Shown piece by piece: positions 1 to 7,323 of a stretch of 64,000 nucleotides of DNA. This DNA comes from Methanoculleus marisnigri JR1 (lineage in GTDB: Archaea; Halobacteriota; Methanomicrobia; Methanomicrobiales; Methanoculleaceae), in contig NC_009051.1 in assembly GCF_000015825.1 (NCBI RefSeq), forward strand, positions 2,040,695 to 2,104,694, in the 5' to 3' direction. Positions within the stretch are counted from its first letter, which is position 1. Each line of letters starts with the position of its first letter. The notes beneath the pieces were generated by a model. That model worked only from the letters and a program-made list of their open reading frames with translations, had not been told where the DNA came from and ran no database searches. Position numbers and translations under genes: made by a program.

Positions 1-907
1 CGAGAAGCACTGGGCCGGCGCCGACCTCATCTTCGATCTCGACGCCGACCATATCGTCCGCGGCCCCTACGCGATGATGCTTGCCCGGGTCAAGGAGGAG
101 ACCGAGAAACTGCTCGCGATGCTGACCGACGAACTCGGCTTTGACAGAAGCCAGATCAGGCTCGCCTTCTCCGGGGGGCGCGGCTACCATATCCACGTCA
201 CCGACATCGGCGTCCGGGGATGGGGAAGCCAGGAGCGGCGCGAGATCGTCGATTACGTCTGCGGCATCGGGCTCGATCCAGCCGCGATGCTCATGCCGGG
301 GGGCGGCGGGACCGAGTCAGACCTTCGGTCTGACCGGGCGGGCGCCGAAGGTGCCCGCACCGGGTGGCGGCGGCGCTACGCGGGGGCGCTCCGCGCCCAT
401 CTCTCCGGGCTTGCGGCCCGCGACCCGGCGGAGGCGACGGCCTACCTTGCGGGGCTCGACGGTATCGGGAAACGGACGGCCGCGGAGTTCTTCGCGGATA
501 TCGGCAGCCTCGCCGCCAGGGCCCCGGAGGAACTCCTCAAGAACCGGGTCGTCAGGGCGATCGCAGCCGCACCGGACTTCGAGGAGAGGCTCCGGGACGC
601 CGGGGCGCGTGCGGACGAACCGGTCACGACCGATATCAAGCGGCTGATCCGGACGCCGGGGTCGCTGCACGGCGGCAGCGGCATGCGGGTCGTGCCGCTC
701 GATATCCGGGACTTCGCGGATTTCGATCCGCTCGTGGACGCGGTGGTCTTCGGTGACCGGGACGTGCGGGTGGAGATGAAGGCTAACTTCAGCACGTCCC
801 TGCTCGGGAACTCCTACTCGCTCGATGCAGGGATCCGGAGCGTTCCCGAAGCGCTCGCGATCTTCCTCTGCTGCCGGGGCATGGCGGAGATAGCCGGAGG
901 TGCATGA
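1..907 (+). CDS. priS: DNA primase small (catalytic) subunit PriS, 5' end outside window
   Basis: This is the catalytic subunit of the archaeal/eukaryotic-type primase, which makes primers for DNA replication together with PriL. The open frame runs from base 2, so the N-terminus lies upstream of the window. The metal-binding D-x-D is visible near base 40 (FDLDADH), followed by the SGGRGYHIHV motif near bases 168-197, and late in the protein by PGSLHGGSGMRVVPL, typical of the family. The stop (905-907) overlaps the ATG of the GINS gene in an ATGA arrangement, so the two replication proteins are probably translationally coupled. Confidence 0.95.
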   Translation, partial: EKHWAGADLIFDLDADHIVRGPYAMMLARVKEETEKLLAMLTDELGFDRSQIRLAFSGGRGYHIHVTDIGVRGWGSQERREIVDYVCGIGLDPAAMLMPGGGGTESDLRSDRAGAEGARTGWRRRYAGALRAHLSGLAARDPAEATAYLAGLDGIGKRTAAEFFADIGSLAARAPEELLKNRVVRAIAAAPDFEERLRDAGARADEPVTTDIKRLIRTPGSLHGGSGMRVVPLDIRDFADFDPLVDAVVFGDRDVRVEMKANFSTSLLGNSYSLDAGIRSVPEALAIFLCCRGMAEIAGGA

Positions 908-1566
908 TGGCCGCCAATCTTTTAGAGAAACTCCGCCAGATGCTGCTCGATATGCAGCACTCGGGAAGGCTCTCGCACATCGAGCCCGGCCTCTACGACG
1001 ACGCCCGGGCGTACATCGAGAAGCGCAAGACGGACTACTACGACCTCAAAAACCCCCTGGAGAGCCGGGCGGGGGGCCTGCTCATCGAGGAGATAGGGAG
1101 CGTCACCGAGACCGTCCAGGAGATCTTCTCGGTCAGGACGAGGCAGATCCTCGACCTTGCGTACCAGCAGATCGAGGGGCAGTACTTCGATAAGGATGAG
1201 GGGCGCAAGATGCTCCCGGAGGAGCGGGCGATGTACGAGCGGATCATCAACGCCATCGAGGAGTGCCGGGAGGCGCTCGTCCACGGCGAGGCGGCCCCGT
1301 TCGGCGGCGACGGTGCGGCCGCCGGCGCCCGGGGCGATGAAGCCGACGGAACCCCGGAACCCCGCGGAACGCCGGCGGCCCCCGTTCCCCGTTCCATCCG
1401 GTCTCCCTACGCCCTCGTGCATATCCGCTCCGATGTGGAGTCGTTCATGGGGATGGACGGCAGGACCTACGTATTAAAAATGGGGGATATCGTCACCCTG
1501 CCGGAAAACAATGCAGACGTGCTCTGCGAGCACGACATAGCCTTAAATATTAGGCTTAACAAGTAA
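904..1566 (+). CDS. gins51: GINS replication complex subunit (Gins51 type)
   Basis: GINS bridges the MCM helicase and other fork proteins. The 220-residue product has a helical N-terminal A domain (to about residue 120), a low-complexity Gly/Ala/Pro linker (about 122-160) and a small C-terminal beta B domain with the pattern DGRTYVLKMGDIVTLPENN. The A-then-B order is that of the Gins51/Sld5-Psf1 class. It overlaps priS by 4 bases, a pairing common in archaea. The linker is the only poorly conserved-looking part. Confidence 0.85.
   Translation: MMAANLLEKLRQMLLDMQHSGRLSHIEPGLYDDARAYIEKRKTDYYDLKNPLESRAGGLLIEEIGSVTETVQEIFSVRTRQILDLAYQQIEGQYFDKDEGRKMLPEERAMYERIINAIEECREALVHGEAAPFGGDGAAAGARGDEADGTPEPRGTPAAPVPRSIRSPYALVHIRSDVESFMGMDGRTYVLKMGDIVTLPENNADVLCEHDIALNIRLNK
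1535..1560 (+). promoter_or_regulatory. Candidate promoter for rpl44e
   Basis: An AT-rich TATA-like stretch, TTAAATAT at about 1543-1550, lies inside the end of gins51, 54 bases before the rpl44e ATG. The spacing would place a transcript start near 1575 and leave a short leader with a GAGGT ribosome site at 1592-1596. This is inferred from pattern only. Confidence 0.35.
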
Positions 1567-1603
1567 TATAGGTACTCGAATCTATTGAATAGAGGTTACT
1601 ATC

Positions 1604-1882
1604 ATGAAAATGCCGTCCAAATTCAAGACATACTGCCCGTTCTGCAGGAACCACCAGGTTCACGAAGTCGTGAAGGTAAAGAAGGGCAAAGTGCGCCACT
1701 TCAACTGGATCGACCGCCAGAAGGCGCGCAGGAGCACGGTGGGCAACATGGGCAAATTCAACAAGGTGCCCGGCGGCGACAAGCCGACGAAGAAGATCAA
1801 CGTCAGATACCGGTGCACGGTCTGCGGCAAGGCGCATCTCAGGCCGGGATTCCGGATCGGTAAATTCGAGCTTACGGAGTGA
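1604..1882 (+). CDS. rpl44e: 50S ribosomal protein L44e (eL42)
   Basis: A large-subunit ribosomal protein with an archaeal/eukaryotic-type zinc-binding fold. The 92-residue product begins MKMPSKFKTYCPFC and has a second cysteine pair in RCTVCGKAH. Its length and lysine-rich middle match the family. A GAGGT ribosome site lies 7 bases before the ATG at 1604. It is followed 6 bases later by rps27e, the usual archaeal order. Confidence 0.97.
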   Translation: MKMPSKFKTYCPFCRNHQVHEVVKVKKGKVRHFNWIDRQKARRSTVGNMGKFNKVPGGDKPTKKINVRYRCTVCGKAHLRPGFRIGKFELTE

Positions 1883-1888
1883 GTTGGT

Positions 1889-2077
1889 ATGGTCCGGGTA
1901 AACAGAGAGAACAGGAGCACATTCCTTCGGGTAAAGTGCCCCGACTGTGAAAACGAGCAAGTGGTCTTTGAGAGAGCGAGTACCGTCGTGGAGTGCACCG
2001 TCTGCGGACGTATCCTTGCGGAGCCTCACGGCGGGAAAGCTGATATAAAGGCCGAGATAATGGCAGTACTTGAGTGA
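1889..2077 (+). CDS. rps27e: 30S ribosomal protein S27e (eS27)
   Basis: A small-subunit zinc-ribbon ribosomal protein of 62 residues. Two zinc knuckles are visible, CPDC and CTVCG, spaced as in the family, with the conserved GGKADIKAEI tail. The upstream gene is rpl44e and the downstream gene is aIF2-alpha, the classical archaeal translation cluster. The stop at 2075-2077 precedes the next ATG at 2085 by 7 bases. Confidence 0.97.
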   Translation: MVRVNRENRSTFLRVKCPDCENEQVVFERASTVVECTVCGRILAEPHGGKADIKAEIMAVLE

Positions 2078-2084
2078 TAATTCC

Positions 2085-2864
2085 ATGAATGAGAGAGAGT
2101 GGCCCGAGGAAGGAGAACTCGTTGTCTGCACGGTCGCGGACGTCAAGGACTTTGCGGCGTTCGTGACCCTGGACGAGTACAACGAGCGGCGAGGGCTCAT
2201 ACCGATATCCGAGATAGCGCGGGGCTGGATTAAGTACATCCGGGACTTCGTAAGAGAAGGACAGAAGGTCGTCTGCAAAGTCCTGAACGTGGATCCCGAT
2301 CGCGGCCACATCGATCTCTCGTTAAAAGACGTAAACGAGCACCAGCGACGCGAAAAGATTCACGAGTGGAAGAACGAGCAGAAGGCCGTGAAGTGGATCG
2401 GGTTCGCCTCCGAGGCATCGGGAGCGGACAGGAAGATCATCGAGGAGGCAATCTTCCGCGAATACGGTCAGCTGTATCCGGCCTTCGAGGATATCGTCAC
2501 CACCGGCGGCGAGGCAGCGGATAAGCTGAACCTCGACGAAACGATCAAAAATGCGCTTATCACCGTCGCGAACGAAAACGTGAAGGTCTCGAGGGTGACG
2601 ATCACCGGACACCTCATCCTGACGTCTGCCCGGGCCGACGGCGTCAACGTGATCCGCCGGGCGCTCCGGAGTGCGCAGCCGAAGGTCGAGAACGTGGACA
2701 TCGACCTGATCTATGTCGGAGCCCCGAAATACCGGATAAAAGTAACCGCACCCGATTATAAGGAAGCCGAGAAGGCGATCGAGAAGGCGGCAAGCGCCGC
2801 CGTCGGCGTGGTCGAGCGGGCCGGCGGCTCCGGCAAGTTTATCCGGAAGCAGAAGGCCGGATAG
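2085..2864 (+). CDS. eif2a: Translation initiation factor aIF2 subunit alpha
   Basis: The alpha subunit of the heterotrimeric factor that delivers initiator tRNA. An N-terminal S1/OB-fold domain (EGELVVCTVADVKDFAAFV, then GLIPISEIARGWIKYIRDFV) is followed by the helical middle and the C-terminal alpha/beta domain. Length (about 259 residues) fits the family. I chose ATG 2085 (MNEREWPEEGE); a TTG at 2070 would add five residues and overlap rps27e by 8 bases, which is less likely. Confidence 0.95.
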   Translation: MNEREWPEEGELVVCTVADVKDFAAFVTLDEYNERRGLIPISEIARGWIKYIRDFVREGQKVVCKVLNVDPDRGHIDLSLKDVNEHQRREKIHEWKNEQKAVKWIGFASEASGADRKIIEEAIFREYGQLYPAFEDIVTTGGEAADKLNLDETIKNALITVANENVKVSRVTITGHLILTSARADGVNVIRRALRSAQPKVENVDIDLIYVGAPKYRIKVTAPDYKEAEKAIEKAASAAVGVVERAGGSGKFIRKQKAG

Positions 2865-2870
2865 AACCAT

Positions 2871-3038
2871 ATGAGCAGCCGCATTCGGCGCTGTCCGCAC
2901 GACCGGAGATATACGCTCTCCGATCTCTGCCCGGTCTGCGGCCGGCCGTGCCGGCCGGCCCATCCGGCACGTTTTTCACCCGAGGACAGGTACGGTAAGT
3001 ACAGGAGGGCCGTACGCGGATGGAACACGTCACAGTAA
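2871..3038 (+). CDS. nop10: H/ACA ribonucleoprotein Nop10
   Basis: A 55-residue protein that with Cbf5, Gar1 and L7Ae forms the H/ACA pseudouridylation complex. The reading starts at ATG 2871, 6 bases after the aIF2-alpha stop. The zinc-knuckle part LCPVCG and the conserved AHPARFSPEDRYGKYRR tail are diagnostic. One oddity is that the first knuckle reads CPHD rather than the usual CPxC, with an extra cysteine further on (GRPCRP). It overlaps the next gene by 19 bases. Confidence 0.93.
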   Translation: MSSRIRRCPHDRRYTLSDLCPVCGRPCRPAHPARFSPEDRYGKYRRAVRGWNTSQ

Positions 3039-3766
3039 CCTTTTTGCGAGACGACAATATCGATGCCCCGGTCCTGATCGAGGGCCTCCCCGGCATAGGA
3101 CACGTCGGGAAACTCGTTGCCGACCACCTGATCCACGAACTCGGGGCCGAGAAGATCGGAAAGATCTCCTCGCTCCACTTCCCGCCGCAGGTGATCGTGG
3201 ACGAGCAGGGCATCACCCATCTCGTCAACAACGAGATCTACCGCCATGAGAAAGACGGTAAGTCGGTTCTCTTTCTGGTGGGGGATTTCCAGAGCAACTC
3301 GCCCGAAGGCCACTACGTCCTCGCGGAGCGCTACCTCGATATCGCCGAGGAACTCGGTGTCAAGCGGGTCTACGCGCTCGGGGGCTACGGTGTCGGCCGC
3401 CTGGTCGAGAACCCGAGGGTGCTCTCGGCGGTCAACATGAAGCACCTCCGCTCCGAGGTTGAGGCGGCCGGCGGGTCGTTTGAGAACGCCGGAAGCAGCG
3501 GAATGATCGTGGGGGCCTCGGGGCTCCTGCTCGGCCTCGGCGAGGAGCGGGGCATCGAGGGGATCTGCCTGATGGGCGAGACGAGCGGCTACATCGTCGA
3601 CCCGAAGAGTGCCGACGGCCTTCTTACGGTGCTCTCCCGCCTGACCGCGATCGAGGTCGATCATACCTCGCTGCAACAGCGTGCCGAGGATATGGAGCAG
3701 ATCATAGCAAAGATCCAGGAAGCCGAAGAAGCCCGGGGCCGGGAAGAACTGAGTTATATCGGATAA
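3020..3766 (+). CDS. Proteasome assembly chaperone family protein (PAC2 family)
   Basis: A 248-residue PAC2-family protein; archaeal relatives are thought to help 20S proteasome assembly. The N-terminal motif DAPVLIEGLPGIGHVGKL, the central GGYGVGR and the TSGYIVDPKSA motif are characteristic, and the C-terminus is a charged helical tail. It is the last gene of the translation/Nop10 cluster and overlaps nop10 by 19 bases, a conserved neighbourhood in Euryarchaeota. The precise client in this organism is inferred. Confidence 0.85.
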   Translation: MEHVTVTFLRDDNIDAPVLIEGLPGIGHVGKLVADHLIHELGAEKIGKISSLHFPPQVIVDEQGITHLVNNEIYRHEKDGKSVLFLVGDFQSNSPEGHYVLAERYLDIAEELGVKRVYALGGYGVGRLVENPRVLSAVNMKHLRSEVEAAGGSFENAGSSGMIVGASGLLLGLGEERGIEGICLMGETSGYIVDPKSADGLLTVLSRLTAIEVDHTSLQQRAEDMEQIIAKIQEAEEARGREELSYIG

Positions 3767-3767
3767 C

Positions 3768-3780
3768 CTCCTTTTTAATT
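3768..3780 (+). terminator. Oligo-T terminator after PAC2 gene
   Basis: A CCTCCTTTTTAATT stretch directly after the PAC2 stop (T5 at 3772-3776). Archaeal polymerases commonly terminate at short T runs, and the next gene starts 120 bases later. Confidence 0.45.
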
Positions 3781-3888
3781 CCGGGCCCGGAGAGAGGCCG
3801 TCGTGGTGTCCGACGCGGCCATCGGCGACCCGTCAACCACCGATCCACCCGAACCGTTAAGAACCACGGGGATCGACAGATCATCGAT

Positions 3889-4341
3889 ATGGTCACCCTC
3901 TACCTCGCCAGATGGGAAACCCGGTTCTGGGCCTGGCTCATCGACTTCATCCTGGTAGGACTGCCCGCCTGGGCGATCTCCGACCGGCTGCCGCCCTCCT
4001 GGCAGTTCAGCATAGATCCCGGGCTCATATCGATCAGCCTCTCCTCGGTCGTCTTCTTCCTCTACTGGACGCTGCTCGAAGGTTACCGCGGCCAGTCGAT
4101 CGGCAAGATGGCGCTAAAAATCCGGGTCGCCGGCTCTGCCGGGGAAGATATCGGGTTTTTTGCCGCTGCAATCCAGAGTTTCGGCAAAGCGTTCCTCCTC
4201 ATCCCCGACTGCCTGATCGGCTGGCTCGCCATGCCGCGTTCGAAACAGCGGCTCTTCAACCGGATCTCGGGCACCGTCGTGATAGAGACCCGCGAAGCGG
4301 AGGAGCCGGAGGGCGTCACCTACGTGAAGCAGGAGGAGTGA
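3889..4341 (+). CDS. RDD family membrane protein
   Basis: A 150-residue integral membrane protein with the RDD signature: the early R-x3-W-L-I-D-F pattern (RFWAWLIDFILVG), a second hydrophobic segment around residues 45-65, and the EGYRGQSIGKMALKIRV loop. RDD proteins are small membrane proteins, some suggested to be ion antiporters; the function here is unknown. It is convergent with the rhodanese gene, 3 bases apart. Confidence 0.8.
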   Translation: MVTLYLARWETRFWAWLIDFILVGLPAWAISDRLPPSWQFSIDPGLISISLSSVVFFLYWTLLEGYRGQSIGKMALKIRVAGSAGEDIGFFAAAIQSFGKAFLLIPDCLIGWLAMPRSKQRLFNRISGTVVIETREAEEPEGVTYVKQEE

Positions 4342-4344
4342 GGC

Positions 4345-4770
4345 TCAACTACCGGTCACCGGGAGCCCGGCCGCATTCCAGGCATTCATACCGCCCTCGA
4401 TCTCGTAGACCTCACAAAACCCGGCCTCGCGCATCAGTTCCCGGACACCGGAGCTCCGCCCGGCCCGCTGGCAGTATATAAGGTAGGTCGCCCCCGCATC
4501 GAGACTGTTAAGATGCTCCGAGAACTCCGCCGAGTCGATGTTGACTGCCCCCGGGATGTGACCCCCGGCGAACTCGTCCGGTCTCCGGACATCGATGATG
4601 ACAAAACCCGGATCATCCCCCCTCTCTTCGATCAGGGCGGATGCTTCGGACGGCGTGATAGTCCGGACGACCCGGTCGTCGGGCGCCGGACTGCCTTCGA
4701 AACACCCCCCGGCGAGCACAAGCACGACGACGGACAGGAACGCGAGCAGAGGATGGAGATGAACGGCCAT
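4345..4770 (-). CDS. Rhodanese-domain lipoprotein
   Basis: A 141-residue exported rhodanese. A hydrophobic signal with a lipobox-like LAGGC ends near residue 23, implying lipid attachment outside the membrane. The rhodanese domain follows, with IIDVRRPDEFAGGHIPGAVN and the active-site loop CQRAGRSSG carrying the catalytic cysteine. Such proteins transfer sulfane sulfur or bind sulfide; the acceptor is unknown. No partner gene is adjacent. Confidence 0.85.
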   Translation of the reverse strand: MAVHLHPLLAFLSVVVLVLAGGCFEGSPAPDDRVVRTITPSEASALIEERGDDPGFVIIDVRRPDEFAGGHIPGAVNIDSAEFSEHLNSLDAGATYLIYCQRAGRSSGVRELMREAGFCEVYEIEGGMNAWNAAGLPVTGS

Positions 4771-4849
4771 GCATCCATGTCACGGCCGCAACGATAAAGC
4801 GGTTTCGATCGCCCCGACCGCTCGTCCACCGGTGCAAAAGCCGGGACGA

Positions 4850-5569
4850 TCAGGTGGAGTTGTCGAATTCGAGCGGCGTATCGTCGAGGGCCATCACCGC
4901 ACGGAAGGTCTCCGGCGCATCCAGGGCAACGACCTCGCCGTGGTCCACCACCGCAACCCGGGTGCAGATTGCTTCCGCCTCTTCCACATCGTGCGTCGTA
5001 AAGATGATCGTCGCCCTCCGCTCGCGGTTCAGCCGCCGGAGCAGGTTCCAGATCTCCCGGCGCCCGGCATCGTCCAGGCCGGCCGTCGGTTCGGCGAGGA
5101 AGAGGACCGACGGGTGCGTGAGAAACGCCCGGGCGATCTCCAACTGCTGCACCATGACAGGAGAGTAGGTCTCGACACGAGCATCGGCGCTTCCGGCGAT
5201 TCCGAAGAGGTCTATGGCTTCGGGGACCCTCCTCTTCCGGAGATCGGCGCCCAGGCCGTGCAGCCGGGCATGGAAGTCCAGGTTCTCCCTGCCGGTCAGC
5301 GCAGGGTCGAGCACAGACTCCCGGAGAACGATGCCCATGCTTCTGCGCACGTCCCCGAGGTTGCCAAGAACCGCGAGCGGTGAACGCTCGGCAAATCCGG
5401 GAACCGGAAAGAGCATTGTCATGAGGATGGCAAGCAGGGTCTGCCGGTCCTGACCGCAGGGGCAGAGAACACCAAAGATCTCTCCGCTCTTCACGTCGAA
5501 CGGGATAGGGCCCCTCGCCTGGAGCCGCTCCAGATGCCGGATCAGGTCCTCAACGGTAAAGGCGGTCAT
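4850..5569 (-). CDS. ABC-type ATPase homologue with degenerate nucleotide-binding motifs
   Basis: The fold is that of an ABC-2/DrrA-like ATP-binding subunit (about 239 residues from ATG 5569; an open frame upstream to 5653 is possible). The motifs are damaged. The P-loop at residues 36-44 reads CPCGQDRQT where GPNGAGKTT is expected, so the lysine is arginine and two glycines are lost. The signature region reads YSPVMVQQ instead of LSGGQ, and Walker B reads LFLAEPTAGLD with the usual aspartate replaced by alanine. The D-loop and the TTHD switch histidine are intact. It stands alone with no permease beside it. It is probably a non-hydrolysing relative or an early pseudogene; the open frame of 240 codons favours retained function. 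Confidence 0.75.
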   Translation of the reverse strand: MTAFTVEDLIRHLERLQARGPIPFDVKSGEIFGVLCPCGQDRQTLLAILMTMLFPVPGFAERSPLAVLGNLGDVRRSMGIVLRESVLDPALTGRENLDFHARLHGLGADLRKRRVPEAIDLFGIAGSADARVETYSPVMVQQLEIARAFLTHPSVLFLAEPTAGLDDAGRREIWNLLRRLNRERRATIIFTTHDVEEAEAICTRVAVVDHGEVVALDAPETFRAVMALDDTPLEFDNST

Positions 5570-6019
5570 GCTCCTCTGCGCAGATGTAATCGGTCGGAGA
5601 GAACGGAGTTGTTCCCGGCCGCTCGCCATCCTCGAAACGTGTACCGGATTCACACCGAACCTCCTTGAGCGACGGCTCCCGGGGGTTGTTGTCCGGTGTC
5701 CGTTATCCGATTCGAGGAAGGAAATATTGGATCAACACTATTTTTGATTATCCCTATATAAAAATATCTATTTTCAAATGAATATAAAATGCTCAATTAG
5801 ACATTTCTGTTTTCTATTGGCTTTCCCTTTTACATTATCATCAGCGATATTCATCCTTCATCGAACGATGATGCGGGCTGATTTGGGCGGCACTGGCCCG
5901 CCCAAAAGACCATCAGGTCGAAGTAGTACGGGAGCCACCCCAGAGAGCGCCCCCGATACCTCGCCGGGGGACGAGCCGTGAAACTATTTATGGCATGAAC
6001 CCCCCGGTATACCCGGCCT
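5570..6019. other. Intergenic region with AT-rich block and hairpin
   Basis: No convincing gene. Bases about 5700-5850 are much richer in A and T than the surroundings. A 9-bp hairpin (TTTGGGCGG at 5882-5890 pairing with CCGCCCAAA at 5898-5906, 7-base loop) follows. A small open frame at 5778-5981 has the wrong composition for a protein here. Confidence 0.5.
5977..5992 (+). promoter_or_regulatory. Candidate promoter of the DUF1614 gene
   Basis: GTGAAACTATTTATGG at 5977-5992 resembles an archaeal BRE followed by a TATA box. It sits about 30 bases before ATG 6020, so the transcript would be nearly leaderless. Pattern-based inference. Confidence 0.4.
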
Positions 6020-6730
6020 ATGGAGACCGAACTGCCCACGATCGCGATTTTACCGGTTCCCTTCAGCCCGGATCAGATTCTCATTGCGTTCGCGGTTCTC
6101 ATACCGGCCCTGGTCATATTCAACCTGCTCCTCATCAGCGAGGGGATCTTCGAATCGATCGGGCTCCGGTTCTATCAGGCGGTGCTGGTGACCGCAGGGG
6201 CGCTGCTCGGGAGCCTGATCGATATCCCGCTCCTTCCGGTAGGGGAAGACGTCATCGCAGTCAACGTGGGCGGGGCCGTCATCCCCCTCTTCGTAACGCT
6301 CGAGATGGTCGGGCGGGGCCGGGTTTCGTGGTTAAAGTCCCTCGCCGCCGTCGTTATGGTATCGCTCGTCGCCTACGCCTTTGCGACGCCCGTCCCAGGC
6401 CTCGGGATCACGATGCCGTTCTACATCGCGCCCCTCGCAGGTGCCGTAGCGGGGCTCCTTCTCGCCCGCGGCTGCCGCACCGCCCCCGGCCTCGCCTACG
6501 CCGGCGGGACCATGGGCACCCTGCTCGGCGCCGACATCCTCAACCTCGCAAACCCCGAGGTGCTTTCGGCGCTCGTTGGAGGAGGGGGGTCGACCGTCCT
6601 CTCCATCGGGGGTGCGGGGATCTTCGACGGCATCTTCGTTACCGGCGTCCTCTCCGTCCTGCTCGCGGTGTATGCGGGGAGGAGGCTGCGGGAGAAGGGG
6701 GGTGTCTGCCCGCAGGAGGGAGGAGAGTGA
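6020..6730 (+). CDS. DUF1614 family membrane protein
   Basis: A 236-residue polytopic membrane protein, with about seven hydrophobic segments spread over the whole length. The central part (GGAVIPLFVTLEMV, later AGGTMGTLLGADILNL) and the Gly-rich segment near the C-terminus, GGAGIFDGIFVTGVL, match what I recall of DUF1614 proteins, common in methanogens and of unknown function. It is flanked by non-coding DNA on both sides, so it is probably transcribed alone. Confidence 0.75.
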   Translation: METELPTIAILPVPFSPDQILIAFAVLIPALVIFNLLLISEGIFESIGLRFYQAVLVTAGALLGSLIDIPLLPVGEDVIAVNVGGAVIPLFVTLEMVGRGRVSWLKSLAAVVMVSLVAYAFATPVPGLGITMPFYIAPLAGAVAGLLLARGCRTAPGLAYAGGTMGTLLGADILNLANPEVLSALVGGGGSTVLSIGGAGIFDGIFVTGVLSVLLAVYAGRRLREKGGVCPQEGGE

Positions 6731-7323
6731 GGGGGGGGAGGTAGTGCAATGATTGCTTCCTTTCAGCGCGGGCGGGGATTTCAGGAGGATTTTTGCACGA
6801 TTGAGACAGGGGAGGGGGGATGCTCCCCCCTGCCCACCTGACGGTGGTCGAGCTCCGGTTCTACGAACCATCGCACTCCCCGTCGGCCCCACCCCCGATG
6901 GCGATATCCCCACGGTCCACTGCATGGGGATACGCTGAAAAAGGGTGGTTCCCTGACTTGCTTCCCCGGATACGGCTTTCCACCGGCTATCGCCATGACT
7001 CCCCCTGCCCCCTGGGGCGGGGTGCGATGCTCCGAAGGAGCGGAGCATGAGCACCGCAGGTGCGAGTGAGGAGCGCCGAAGGCGCGGGTGGAGGGGGGCT
7101 ACCATAGAGGGGCATATGGGCATTCCCCGGCCTGGGCACGGTGGGAGTTGGGTTTTCCGAAAAGAAGTGCATACGAGTATCCCCCGCCTGGGCAGCCGTG
7201 CACGCCTTTTCTCCAGAATCTCCCCATGCTTCCGGCACAAGACCACCACCAGCAGACACCACGTGTTCTGTAAACAGCGGAAGAGACTGCAGGAGACGCT
7301 TACGAAAAAGTTTGTAGAGGAAA
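6731..7323. other. 593-base intergenic region
   Basis: No credible gene on either strand. It contains a three-unit 22-bp tandem palindrome (separate entry), a GGGGGATGCTCCCCC palindrome near 6815-6830 and otherwise GC-rich sequence. The short open frames are arginine- and proline-rich shadows without ribosome sites. Confidence 0.5.
7029..7094. repeat. Three tandem 22-bp units, each with a 13-base palindrome
   Basis: Units start at 7029, 7051 and 7073, exactly 22 bases apart. Each begins with a 13-base palindrome: GCTCCGAAGGAGC, GCACCGCAGGTGC, GCGCCGAAGGCGC. The third base and its pairing partner change together, so pairing is preserved while sequence varies. Each palindrome is followed by a purine-rich 9-base spacer. 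Confidence 0.85.

Noticed and set aside
5778-5981. 67-codon open frame in the AT-rich gap
   Set aside because: The hydrophobic start comes from AT-rich DNA, followed by a Pro/Ser/Gly tail; no ribosome site and it crosses a hairpin.
7029-7094. CRISPR array
   Set aside because: Units are 22 bases with no unique spacers of 30-40 bases and no cas genes nearby.
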